Positions 1 to 9,345 of a DNA stretch of 64,000 bases are shown here, in pieces. The notes under the pieces are model-generated. The model was not told the DNA's origin and made no database searches. It saw only the letters and a program-made list of their open reading frames with translations. How positions within the stretch are numbered: position 1 is the stretch's first letter; each line of letters opens with the position of its first letter. The DNA comes from Plectosphaerella cucumerina (Eukaryota > Ascomycota > Sordariomycetes > Glomerellales > Plectosphaerellaceae): NCBI GenBank assembly GCA_020746995.1, contig JAGPXD010000003.1, forward strand, positions 1,736,001 through 1,800,000. Direction: 5' to 3'. The position numbers and the translations under genes were made by a program.

Positions 1-2714
1 TCTGTGTTTTGTCAGCTGTGCTGGTCCGTTCATACGCGTATGGTCAGCGGGTGAGCATTGTCAGGCAGGGCATGTCGGTCAGGTGGATTGTCAGGTGAGA
101 CGGACGTTGGGGGTCGAATGTGCTGTGATGATGGAGGTGAATAATCCCCGGTTGTCAGGATGGAAGGTGATGACCGCTGGGTGATGTTGCGGCTCGGTGG
201 ATTATGTCTCGGAGACTCCGGTGCACGGTGTCTGGCCAGGGCCCGGACGGAGTCAATGACGAGAGCCGGAGCGGGCGAGTCGGGTGGCCAAGCGGAGGTG
301 CAGGAAGGTCAGGGCCAAAGGGACCGGCCGGCGGGCGAGGACCTGCCTCTCTGGATGTTGGTGCTGGTGGTTCAGGGGTTCGGACTGGGGCCGATGGCTG
401 ACGATGATGATGAACGGCTGTCGGCAGCGGGCGCAGGGAGGCGAGGTGCAGAATGGTGGGGTTCGGGTCGGCAGGGTCGCGTGGGATGGTGCAGGGTGGG
501 AGCAGCTGAGGCGGGTGTTGTGTTGCATTGCTGTACGAGGGTGAGGGTGAGTGAGCACGATGAGGAGGAGGACGACGACGAGGACGGGAAGAATGAGGTA
601 GGCGTCTCCGAAAGAAGATGGCGGGTTGCTGTTTCTGGGTGCTGAGGTATCACGAGGGGGCAGGGCGACGTCATGGTGGGAGGACTGGGGGAGCTGAGGT
701 TCGGAGGCTGTCCAATATTTGAGGGAGGGTGTGCCGGACGTGGTGAGGTGATGGGAGCAAGGGGAGGTCCTGGATGGGGGCAAAGGGGGGCAGATGGGAG
801 GTTGTGGTGAAAATGCGGGGTGGTGTGACCGAGTTGGAGACATGGCGTCAGAGGCAGCACTCTGGGCAGGAGGACCCTGGTGATATTGCACTACCCTAGC
901 AGCCTAGCCAGATGCCACCCCGAGAAGAAGACGTGCGGCGGGTGATGGGTGGCGTGGTGTTTGCCCAGCTGGGGAGGGATCTGTCTCTGGACCTTGATGT
1001 TGCTGGCGCGATGCGACGTTGGGGGATCAAATTTGGGGGTCTTGAAGCAACAAGACAAGGAGGGTGTGTTCCTGCCAGGATCTGGTCGGATGGCCGGGGC
1101 CTCTCGGCAATCAGGGATAGACAGGATCTGCGTTTTGACAGATGGACGAGGATTGGCAGGTAGAGGCACCAGCTGGATGGTCTTGACGGGTGTGATGATG
1201 CTGTAAAGTCACACAGCCATGTCATTCAAGTTGGGATGAGGTGAGGTGAGCAACTTGACGTGGAAGAGAGCCCCGGACAAACTCCCAGCGGAATGCCCCC
1301 AGCCCCAGCGCAACCTCCAGTCCACTGAACAGTGCCAACCCGACCGCTGCAGGCGGGTCATTACAGGCTCGGTTAGCGGCGTGGGGGCTCCCGACAGCGC
1401 ACCCAACCTCACTGGCATCAAGACCACGTCTTTGCACGTCCCCCAGCCGGCCAGGGCCCGTGGATGCCGTGCAGCGGCCCCAGCTCATGCAACAGTCCCG
1501 AAACGGGCTCTTTTTGCAGGCCACCGAGGCCATCATGACGCCGGGCCAACGGGGCAGAGGCAGACAAAAGGGCAAGTGGAAGAAGGGGCACGAGACTGCA
1601 ACCCGCGACGTGGACGGGCCCTGCACGACAGCGCCGCCCGCTAGCCCCGATCATCTCTAGCCCGGGTACAGGTACCTTTCCGTGTCTGGGGGAAGTGGTG
1701 TTGGGAAGGAAGGAACCAGGCAGACGGGCTTCCTCTATTGTTGCCTCGTGGCACCTGGGCCTGGCTGTCGCCCAAGTTCAAAGAGTGATCATAAATCGAC
1801 CCTTTCCTTTTCTTTGCTTTTTCTTTCTCTCCCCCCCTCTCTTCCCGATTTACCCCAGACAAATCTGCCCCAGATCCATCCCCCAGCTGCATTGGGTGCA
1901 TCATCCTTCATCACCACTCGACTCGACTCGACTTGACCCCCCGACTTGTCTCAACTCAATCGACGCGACTCATCGATACCTGGACGCGCCGGACAAAGGC
2001 TGCGCCCGCCCACTCGCTCCCATCTCATTCAGCCCTTGCGGAATCCGGGGTCTTCTCGACCACCACACACCAGCTCCGAGGCTGCGCTGCTCTGCACCAC
2101 GATAACAGACCTGCTTCCTACCGTCGCCTCGCCTTCTCCCAACTAATACACCTGACTACTTATACTCGCCCGTGCCCCCCTCTGCTCCTCCCCCCGTTAT
2201 CGTCGGTCCCATTACCAAAACACATCTCGTTGTCCCCGCCCCGTCCCGTCCGACGTCCACCCCAGATCCTCCCCTCCCTTATCTCTGCCGAGCCCCATCT
2301 CCATCTCCGGCGCCCGCTCAGGCCCGCTACTGTCAGGGTCTCCCCTCCCACTGGGCACACGCAGAGCACATAGTCGGCCCGGGTACCATCGTCGCCGGGG
2401 TTCGCCCCGTCCCACGATAACCTCTCTCTCGTTCTCGTCCCCTCTTCCACCGACACCACCCGAGATCGCACCCCGCTACCTAGTCATAGGTTGCCCGGCA
2501 AAGGGGTCGCGCGATATCGCGTCAAACCTCCACCACCATCACCGCCGGACCCTCCTTGCATCACACTGCATCGTTCTTGGCCCCGTTGTCAGTGGAGCGA
2601 AAAGAGCCGCACCACCGTCATCGTTCTGTCGTGACTTTCCTCCCAAGCCGCGTCTCTTCTCTTCTCCTCGGATCTGCTCGTAACAGGCATGAGAGGATCT
2701 CGACTACGGTAGAC
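1..2714. other. Intergenic and 5' leader region of the CASTOR-like gene
   Basis: No gene is supported here. The first 1.7 kb is G-rich on the plus strand and holds only open frames without recognisable domains. From about 1785 the character changes: an AT-rich stretch (1787-1797) is followed by a nearly pure pyrimidine tract (about 1800-1855), the usual layout of a fungal core promoter. The roughly 850 bases up to the start codon at 2715 then look like a CT-rich transcribed leader. A short CTCGA tandem repeat lies at about 1918-1935. The promoter and leader reading is inference. Confidence 0.4.
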
Positions 2715-4157
2715 ATGAATGTTCAGGCGACGTTCCTGGTGAGTCAAACACTCCCTTTCAGATCTACAAGATCCCCCGCAGCCCTACACCCGATTCGCTA
2801 TCCCTGCATGTCTCGGAAGATGGCCAGGGAACACGAGACATCGTCACACCTCTCACCTCATGTTCCCCTTCCACCATGTCTACCTCTGCTAACAACCCAG
2901 CCCGGCCAAGTCTCCCTCGTCCACTTCCCCAGGGACCTCTACGCATCATGGCTGCAGCCCGTCCTCCGCACCCTGCTACCTCAGACCCAGACCGTAGGCA
3001 GCGGCCTCCAATGGCCTGACCACGCCCTTGAAGGCCTCTCCAAGGAGCACCAGCACACCTTCCTCAACGTCTCCGTCACCCCCCTCGAGTGTTCCGTCGT
3101 CTGCCACTCCGCCTGGGCCGACCAAGTCTTCCGCCCCGCCATCGAGGCCCTGCCCCCGGACCGCCGCCGCGATGTCTTCATCTCCCGCGAGACCTACAAC
3201 GCCCTGTCCGTCATTAGCGGCGACGTTGACATTGTCGGCCGCATCATGGAGTTGACATCGCCCCTCGCCTTGGCCGGCATTCCCATCTTCTTCATCTCAA
3301 CATACTACTCTGACTTCATCCTCGTCCCTGCAAAGAGTCGCGCCACCGTCGAGAGCGCCCTAGCAGACCGTGGCTTCATCCTCGACTCTCTCGAGAAGGA
3401 CAGGGACAGCTTCGTCGCCAGGGGTCGCCATGGCGGCTACCACAACGGCTCCGGCTCTCATCGCTATCCCCCAGCGGCACCCGCGCCCGCCCCTGACCAG
3501 GCCACCGTCGCCGAGCTCTTCGCCCGCACCTTCGGCCTGCTCAAAAAGCGCAGCGTCGAGCCTGCCATCGAACCCGCCCTGCGCCTCGTTCAGCTCTCCG
3601 CTCGCGACTACACCCACCACCAAAGCCGGCACGCACACCACTCCCACCCCTCAGGCGCTCGTGGCCGCGCCGCCGGATACGGCCACACATCCTCCAACGG
3701 CCGCCCAGCGCTTAGCAGGCAGGGGACCGCCAACGGCTCTGGTGGTCGCAACGACCTCCCTGCCCCCAGCTGGCTCGACGACGTCGACACGAAGCTCTAC
3801 GCCAGCCTCGTCTCCGCCCTCGTCTCCCAGCCTCGCTTCTTCTCCACCACCTTTGCCCTCGGCGACCCGGCCTCTTTCCTGCTCGAGCCCGCCCTGCTGC
3901 CGCTCTTTGGCGACGCTCTTGTCGGCGATCCCGCCGTCGAGCTCGTCCCTGTCACCCTTGACCTGCGCAACATGCCGCTCGAGGCTACTGGTGTCGTCTG
4001 CGCCGTCGCAGGCAAGCTCGTCCAGGAGATGCGCGTCGACGAGAAGCCGGGCCTGTCGTACCTGTCCACCGCCAGCGCCGGCACGGTCATCATGTCGCCT
4101 GAGCAAGCCGCCGAGGCTTTGGACATTCTGAGGCCGTTGATGAGCAAGGAGGGTTGA
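2715..4157 (+). CDS. CASTOR-like ACT-domain protein
   Basis: Exons 2715-2738 and 2901-4157 give 426 residues. The start is the first in-frame ATG, and intron 1 (162 nt) has a GTGAGT donor, GCTAAC branch point and CCCAG acceptor. The intron length is a multiple of three with no stop, so the frame stays open through it. The protein begins MNVQATFL, then a tandem ACT-like module (residues about 10-170, including ISGDVDIVGRIMELTSPLAL and IPIFFISTYYSDFILV), a Pro/His/Ser-rich linker (about 175-285), and a second module ending in LSYLSTASAGTVIMS. Animal CASTOR proteins, which bind arginine and act on GATOR2/TORC1, share this paired-ACT layout. An amino-acid sensing role is inferred from the fold only. 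It is convergent with YIH1, 219 bp away. I am sure of the family and unsure of the function. Confidence 0.82.
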   Translation: MNVQATFLVSQTLPFRSTRSPAALHPIRYPCMSRKMAREHETSSHLSPHVPLPPCLPLLTTQPGQVSLVHFPRDLYASWLQPVLRTLLPQTQTVGSGLQWPDHALEGLSKEHQHTFLNVSVTPLECSVVCHSAWADQVFRPAIEALPPDRRRDVFISRETYNALSVISGDVDIVGRIMELTSPLALAGIPIFFISTYYSDFILVPAKSRATVESALADRGFILDSLEKDRDSFVARGRHGGYHNGSGSHRYPPAAPAPAPDQATVAELFARTFGLLKKRSVEPAIEPALRLVQLSARDYTHHQSRHAHHSHPSGARGRAAGYGHTSSNGRPALSRQGTANGSGGRNDLPAPSWLDDVDTKLYASLVSALVSQPRFFSTTFALGDPASFLLEPALLPLFGDALVGDPAVELVPVTLDLRNMPLEATGVVCAVAGKLVQEMRVDEKPGLSYLSTASAGTVIMSPEQAAEALDILRPLMSKEG

Positions 4158-4376
4158 GGGGGCCCACGGGCTGATTCTATGTAATCCATGTATCCACGGA
4201 AAGGCGCGCTGTTTCTGGCATGGTTGGAAGGCTTTCTCGTTGCTTTCAAAATTTGGCGTGTGCTGCTGCGTCGGCGTTGCGGGCGGCGGAGGGTTCTCCG
4301 CATGTTTGGGTATCATTTAAATACCACCTCTGCGTTTCTTCCCAATTTCCTCTCGTTCATGTGATGTCGTGAAATC

Positions 4377-5213
4377 TCACTTACCACCCTTCTTCTTTCC
4401 CCCCGCCGCCCCTTCGCCCACGAGCCGCACAACGGCCTCGCGAGCCACCGTGTTGATAACCGCGAACCGCCGCGGACCTAGCTTCTGCCCGCCATACCAC
4501 CGTGTGACAACCACCATCACGTCCCAAACGTCCATCAGCTGAAGTAGCTTCAACATCCGCCCACCCGCGGCCGTTTCGCCGTCGTCGTCGCAATCCTGAT
4601 ACGACGCTCCGCCGGCCCCTCGAATCCGCCACGCAGTGATGTTATGCGTCGCCGCCCTCGCGCGCTTATCCGTCGCCAGGAGGTGGGACACGTAACCCGA
4701 CGCCTGGGCCGGTGAGCGGACGAGCGCCGCGCGCGCGAGGAAGGTGGATTTCATCTCTGTATACGGGTCTGAGAGAACCCATGGCGGGGGCGGGGTGTCG
4801 TCCACGGGAGAGGGAGAGCGTTCTTCCGCCGGGGGAGGTGTTGGCGGTGCTTCTGAGGGGATGGCCTCGAGACGGGTGCGGAAATCTTCGATGGCGTCGA
4901 AGAGGCAGACTGTGCCGGGGACGAAGGTGGAGGTTATTGCGGTGCGGAAGAGGGTGAGGGTTTGGGCGGCGGCGCCGGGTTTGGTGTGGGAGCCGGCGGA
5001 GTGAAGGGCGAGGACGGAGGGGGGGGAGGTGGAGGGGTAGGTTGGGGGGAAGGTGAGGCGGACGGAGGAGAGGGTGGAGGGGTCTTGGGTGTCGGTTGTG
5101 GAGGGGAGGAGGAGGATGTAGATGTCTGGGTCTTGGGAGGGGAGGAGGGTTGTGTCGCCGTAGATGGAGTTGAGGACTTCGATTTCCTCGGAGAGTTCTT
5201 CGGAGGGGGCCAT
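4377..5213 (-). CDS. YIH1: IMPACT/YIH1 homologue (RWD plus UPF0029 domains)
   Basis: A single exon of 278 residues. The start is ATG at 5213 (MAPSEELSEEIEVLNSIYGD), chosen because the RWD domain begins there; the 44 codons upstream are leader translated by chance. Residues 5-120 form the RWD domain, 125-160 a Pro/Ser linker, and about 165-262 the IMPACT (UPF0029) domain with the hallmark DVMVVVTRWYGGQKLGPRRF. The C-terminus is Lys/Gly-rich. In yeast Yih1 binds Gcn1 through RWD and limits activation of the Gcn2 kinase, linking amino-acid starvation signalling with actin. The reverse frames of this gene are rich in Pro/His and are shadows. It is convergent with the CASTOR-like gene, and both belong to amino-acid sensing families. 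Confidence 0.93.
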   Translation of the reverse strand: MAPSEELSEEIEVLNSIYGDTTLLPSQDPDIYILLLPSTTDTQDPSTLSSVRLTFPPTYPSTSPPSVLALHSAGSHTKPGAAAQTLTLFRTAITSTFVPGTVCLFDAIEDFRTRLEAIPSEAPPTPPPAEERSPSPVDDTPPPPWVLSDPYTEMKSTFLARAALVRSPAQASGYVSHLLATDKRARAATHNITAWRIRGAGGASYQDCDDDGETAAGGRMLKLLQLMDVWDVMVVVTRWYGGQKLGPRRFAVINTVAREAVVRLVGEGAAGGKKKGGK

Positions 5214-5986
5214 GGCGGAGGTGGTGAAAATGGTGAGTAGATGTTGATAGGTGGTGATGTGAGGTGAGAGGATGATGCGGTGCGAGATGCGATGAGGTGG
5301 ATTTTCGTACAGTGGGTCTCCATGCTCCAGGGTGGTGTTTCGCACGGTGGTGTGTCCGGGGGATCATGGGGGATAGGGGGAATGGCAGGCAACGGTATGC
5401 TAGACAGATCTTGCAAGAAGTACTTATGCAGTGAACGAGAAATTGATTTCTGAAGATGGTTCTTGGTACGGTCTACGTTGATCCAGGGGTGTAAGATACG
5501 AGGTTGGTATGCTCATGGCTGTTGTGACTTGAAATCGCTTCTTGGTCATCACCAACCTTGAGTTCAAACCAAAGGCTGACAGAATTACTCAAAGGAGTGA
5601 TCCATGCCATATGCATTTATTGGATGTCTTCAAGTACTGCTCGGTTGTAAGAGCTTCAAGGCTTGGATGTGAGATGTTGATCCGAAGACATTGCCGATAG
5701 CCTAGACTTTGATTTTTTCCCCTCTAGCATCATCGAATCTGTGGCACGAGAACTCCTTTCCTTGTGCCTTCTCAAGATGTCGTGTCTACACACAATGCCA
5801 AGTCCTTCATCAAGGTCACTTCTGTTTCCAACACCCAAATAACAAGATGCTGCTCAGGATACCACCCCACCACTTTTCTTTACGCCCCGTGCTTCTTACC
5901 CATCAAATCATTGCTCCATGCTGCCGTGTCTACTTCAGGTCTATCCCTACCCCTCCTGACACACTTCTACCTCTATACCCCAGCCT
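5214..5986. other. Intergenic: YIH1 promoter and methyltransferase 3' flank
   Basis: About 770 bases between two minus-strand genes. No coding potential with family support and no RNA gene is seen. The part next to 5213 should hold the YIH1 promoter and leader. Confidence 0.4.
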
Positions 5987-7780
5987 CTACTTCTTAATGC
6001 CAATGACCACCAAGTTCCGCGGGCTCTCCTTGTAGTCAAACACCGTCTCGACCCAGCAATCCCGCACTACATCCGTGTGCTCCTTCAAGAACAGCCATCG
6101 ATCCGTGACAATCAACGACTCAACCAGCGTGCCGCTGAAAGCCATGAGCGTCCATATAGCCGACACCTCGCGCCCCCGGCTCAGGAACTCCCGCTCATAC
6201 CGCGCAATCTCCTCATCCGTCACGTCGCTCATCTTGGCCTTGACAATAGCGCTATACCGGTTCCACTCGCGGTGCGTCGACAACTTGGTGATGGCCCCGC
6301 GCACGTACGACGCGAACGAGTCGTACGCGTTCTTGCGCAGGTTGCCCAGGATCACCGGGTTGGTGCTCGAGTCGAACGGCGTCATGGCCGGGTCCTCCGC
6401 CTCCTCGTCGCCGTCATCCCCGTTCTCGTCGCCCTTGCGGTGGAACACACGCCTGATCACACCCCGGTCCAGAAGCATCCGCTGGAACACGGACCGGTAC
6501 AGGTTCCGCGTGAAGAAGTGGTGGCTCTCCTCGACGCCCCAGTTGTACGGCGCCTGGCATGCCATCATGCGCGCCGTGATGTTGAAGCGTACACCGTCGC
6601 CGCGGAAGCGGCACATGCGCTCGCTGATGGGGAAGCCCTCCGGGTCGAACTTGTGCGACTCGTTGAACACGCGCCCGTTGGCCGCCTGCAGGCTCGGCCG
6701 CACGTAGGGGAACTTGTACGTTGGCGGGCCCAGCTTTTCCGTCAAAAGGTTGTAGCAGCACCCGACGATGGCCACGGCGTGGATGTCCTCGTTCATCACG
6801 AGAGAGCGGATGCCGTAGTGCGACAGGTTGCCGCACGAGTGGATCGACACGGCCATCATGCGGAGGTCCTTCTTCTCCGCGTCGTCCGGGAGTACCTCGT
6901 CCTCGATCTTGGCGATCACATCCGTCAGGTCGCCGTTTTCCAGCCGGCTCATGACGTAGGAGACTGTCCCCTTGCCGGGTTCGCGGATGTAGTCGGCGCC
7001 GAGCTCCTTTGTCGGCCGCAGGTCGACATCGGGTGCCACCTCGACCTCGACGCCCTTAGCAGCGCGGTACTTTGCCCGTGGTGCTGGCGCACCCTCGGGA
7101 GCCTGGCTGTCGACCACTTGCATCCACACCTTCTTGTTGCGGTGTACCTTTTCGCGCGTCGCCAGGCCAACTTTGACGTCGAGATCGCGTGATGCTGCGA
7201 TGTTGTGCTCCCGACCCTCGACGGCGATGACGTGCTTGTTGTACGGCGGCAGTGCGAGCGTGCGTCCGAGATAGTTCTGGCCGCTGCCGAAATCCACCAA
7301 GTGCGTGATGTCTTTGCCGTACTGCGTCGAGATGTCGTCCGCCAGCCTGTCGACGTAGTCGGCAAAATTGGAGACCTCATGCACCTTCTTCGTCTTCATG
7401 CCTACCGCCACCTCCCTGGACAGCTGCGGCACCTTTCTCTGAGGGGCGTACTCTCGACGCAGATACAAGCGCCTCACGTTCCTGATGTATTCAGCCAGTG
7501 ACGGCGGCGGCCTCTCGTCTTCCGGCAGAGAATCGTGGTCATCCCTCAAGAGCGCGTTGACGAAGCTCATTGAGTCGCGAGCCAGGATGTACTTCTGCCA
7601 GTCTTCGGGCAGGCTCATCTCGAAGAGACTGCGTTCGCCCGTGAAGAAGTCCAGGAGGTGAACGCCGCCCGCGAGCATCTGGAACCGGTCGTCATTGTGG
7701 GTGAAGTCGAGCAGCGCATCGACATATTCTTCTGCTGATGAGAACTCGTCCGAGTAGGGAAGGGGCTTTTTCGGAATCAT
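5987..7780 (-). CDS. METTL25/RRNAD1-type methyltransferase-domain protein
   Basis: A single exon of 597 residues starting at ATG 7780 (MIPKKPLPYSDEFSSAEEYV). A helical N-terminal region of about 150 residues precedes a Rossmann methyltransferase core. The SAM-binding motif I is LVDFGSGQNYLGRTLA (161-176), and an acidic strand VIAVEGRE follows. About 130 residues later come IHSCGNLSHYG and VAIVGCCYNLLTEKLG, the pair diagnostic of the METTL25/RRNAD1 family (Methyltransf_32). The C-terminal 250 residues are helical with one acidic loop near 430-445. The substrate of fungal members is not established. The family call is firm and the enzymatic role is inferred. Confidence 0.85.
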   Translation of the reverse strand: MIPKKPLPYSDEFSSAEEYVDALLDFTHNDDRFQMLAGGVHLLDFFTGERSLFEMSLPEDWQKYILARDSMSFVNALLRDDHDSLPEDERPPPSLAEYIRNVRRLYLRREYAPQRKVPQLSREVAVGMKTKKVHEVSNFADYVDRLADDISTQYGKDITHLVDFGSGQNYLGRTLALPPYNKHVIAVEGREHNIAASRDLDVKVGLATREKVHRNKKVWMQVVDSQAPEGAPAPRAKYRAAKGVEVEVAPDVDLRPTKELGADYIREPGKGTVSYVMSRLENGDLTDVIAKIEDEVLPDDAEKKDLRMMAVSIHSCGNLSHYGIRSLVMNEDIHAVAIVGCCYNLLTEKLGPPTYKFPYVRPSLQAANGRVFNESHKFDPEGFPISERMCRFRGDGVRFNITARMMACQAPYNWGVEESHHFFTRNLYRSVFQRMLLDRGVIRRVFHRKGDENGDDGDEEAEDPAMTPFDSSTNPVILGNLRKNAYDSFASYVRGAITKLSTHREWNRYSAIVKAKMSDVTDEEIARYEREFLSRGREVSAIWTLMAFSGTLVESLIVTDRWLFLKEHTDVVRDCWVETVFDYKESPRNLVVIGIKK

Positions 7781-8172
7781 CTTGGCGGTGAGACACTGAG
7801 GTCAAATAAAGGAATTGCCGAAGTACAGACACGAACGAAGTCGACCCCGGCAATCGGATGAGAGCCTCGGCGCATTAACATGAAAACTTACACCAAGTGA
7901 CTGAATCCCAACGTGGGGTAGGGAATTTTCTCGGTCAACCCCACCATGTCCCGCCACCATCCCGGTGAGTCTCGGTAAGCCTCGGTCAGTCACTCTCCCA
8001 AAGAATATCTCCCGAGGTTATGCCGCCACAGGGAGCTGGGAGATGCAACGTCATCCGCATATCTATCCCCTGAGGATCTGACAGAGAGCGCGCCAGGCAG
8101 CTCCATTCATAACCACAGTACAGACGCCCCGATGCCGTTACCAATACACCAATCCACAATCCTATCACCAAG
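7781..8172. promoter_or_regulatory. Divergent promoter between methyltransferase gene and TLG1
   Basis: A 392-bp head-to-head spacer. A short direct repeat TCTCGGTAAGCCTCGGT lies at about 7966-7985. No TATA box is evident. Shared promoter function is inferred from the gene orientation. Confidence 0.45.
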
Positions 8173-8939
8173 ATGATGTCCTCGACGAACGAGGGAGACC
8201 CCTTCCTCCAAGTCCAGCAGTAAGTCCCCCAGAGGCCCAGCCATCCCAACCTCCAGCCAGCTAACACTCCCCCAGGGACGTCCTCTCCCAGCTCGACCAG
8301 TCCCGCTCCATCTTCTCCTCCTACCTCCGCATCCGCTCCCATACGACAACAACCTCCCCAGAACTTGCCTCGGCCCGATCAGACCTCGAGACAGCCATCT
8401 CCTCCCTAGCCGAAGACCTCGCCGACCTAGTCGAGTCCGTCACGGCCGTCGAGTCGAATCCAGCGCAATATGGCCTCACAACAGCAGAGCTCACGCGGCG
8501 CCAGCGCCTCGTGCAAGATGTCGGCGGCGAGATTGAGAAGATGCGCCAGGAGCTGCAGAAGAAGCTCGACAGCGGCGACGACCTCCCGGATCCCAATGCG
8601 TTTAACATCGCCGACGGCGACGACGACGAGTACGCCGCGTTTGAGCAGCAGCAGCAGGTGGAGATGATGCGCGAGCAGGACCAGCACCTCGATGGCGTCT
8701 TTCAGACTGTCGGGAACCTGCGCCGGCAGGCTGATGATATGGGCCGCGAGCTTGAGGAGCAGCGTGAGATGCTTGAGGTCGTGGACTCGGTTGCTGATCG
8801 CGTTGGGGGTCGGTTGCAAACCGGCATGTCTAAGCTGCAGCACGTCATGCGGCGGAACGAGGACCGGATGAGTAGTTGCTGCATCGCTGTGCTTATCACG
8901 GTGCTCATCATCCTGCTGGTGCTCCTGCTGGTGCTGTAG
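8173..8939 (+). CDS. TLG1: Syntaxin-6/Tlg1-type Qc-SNARE
   Basis: Exons 8173-8219 and 8276-8939 give 236 residues; the 56-nt intron has a GTAAGT donor and GCTAAC branch. Two ATGs are adjacent (8173 and 8176); the first is taken. The N-terminus has DPFLQVQQDVLSQL, matching the syntaxin-6 N-terminal domain (residues about 8-105). An acidic spacer with poly-Gln follows. The SNARE helix (about 155-212) carries ELEEQREML, with Gln at the ionic zero layer as in syntaxin 6. A Cys-Cys pair precedes a C-terminal anchor (IAVLITVLIILLVLLLVL). Tlg1 acts in endosome-to-Golgi fusion together with Tlg2, Vti1 and Snc. Family and topology are clear, and the paralogue name is probable. Confidence 0.9.
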
Positions 8940-9345
8940 CCGGGCGCGTCGGGTGCTGGCATGGGCGTGTAATTTTGCGGGATTAGGATACCAGGGCGTT
9001 GTGTACATCTCTAGCGTTTCGGAGGTTTGCTCTTTTTTTTTTTGCTCTTTTCCTTGCGTTTATATGGAGGCGTCTATCACGTCGCCAAGTCACCATCACC
9101 TCCGTTCCTCTGGCTTCGCCATGTCTGCTTCGCATGTCGCACAATGCTGATCGTCATACAAGGAAATGGCCCAGCAGCCGGGGCCGTTGAGATCCTCAAG
9201 GGTCCCTGGTCCGTGTCTTGATCCCTTATCCGGTGCCGTCCTGAACGCCGATGTCATGTTTCCCTTTCTGTGTGACCAACCTGGGAAAAAAGCCCAAGAG
9301 ATCTACTGCCCGTCAAACGCACTGACCCCATATTTGTATCGTTTG
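8940..9345. other. Convergent 3' flanks of TLG1 and GLE1
   Basis: About 400 bases between two convergent stops, with a T10 run near 9032. Nothing else is seen; it should hold the two 3' UTRs. Confidence 0.4.

Noticed and set aside
253..891. Minus-strand frame with a hydrophobic stretch (AYLILPVLVVVLLLIVLTH)
   Set aside because: The hydrophobic run comes from a GAC/GAG-rich repeat on the other strand; the rest is Pro/His/Ser filler and no family is recognisable. Without transcript support it cannot be called a gene.
4666..5416. Pro/His-rich and Ser/Pro-rich frames overlapping YIH1
   Set aside because: They are alternative frames of the same strand over the RWD/IMPACT coding sequence and lack any family support.
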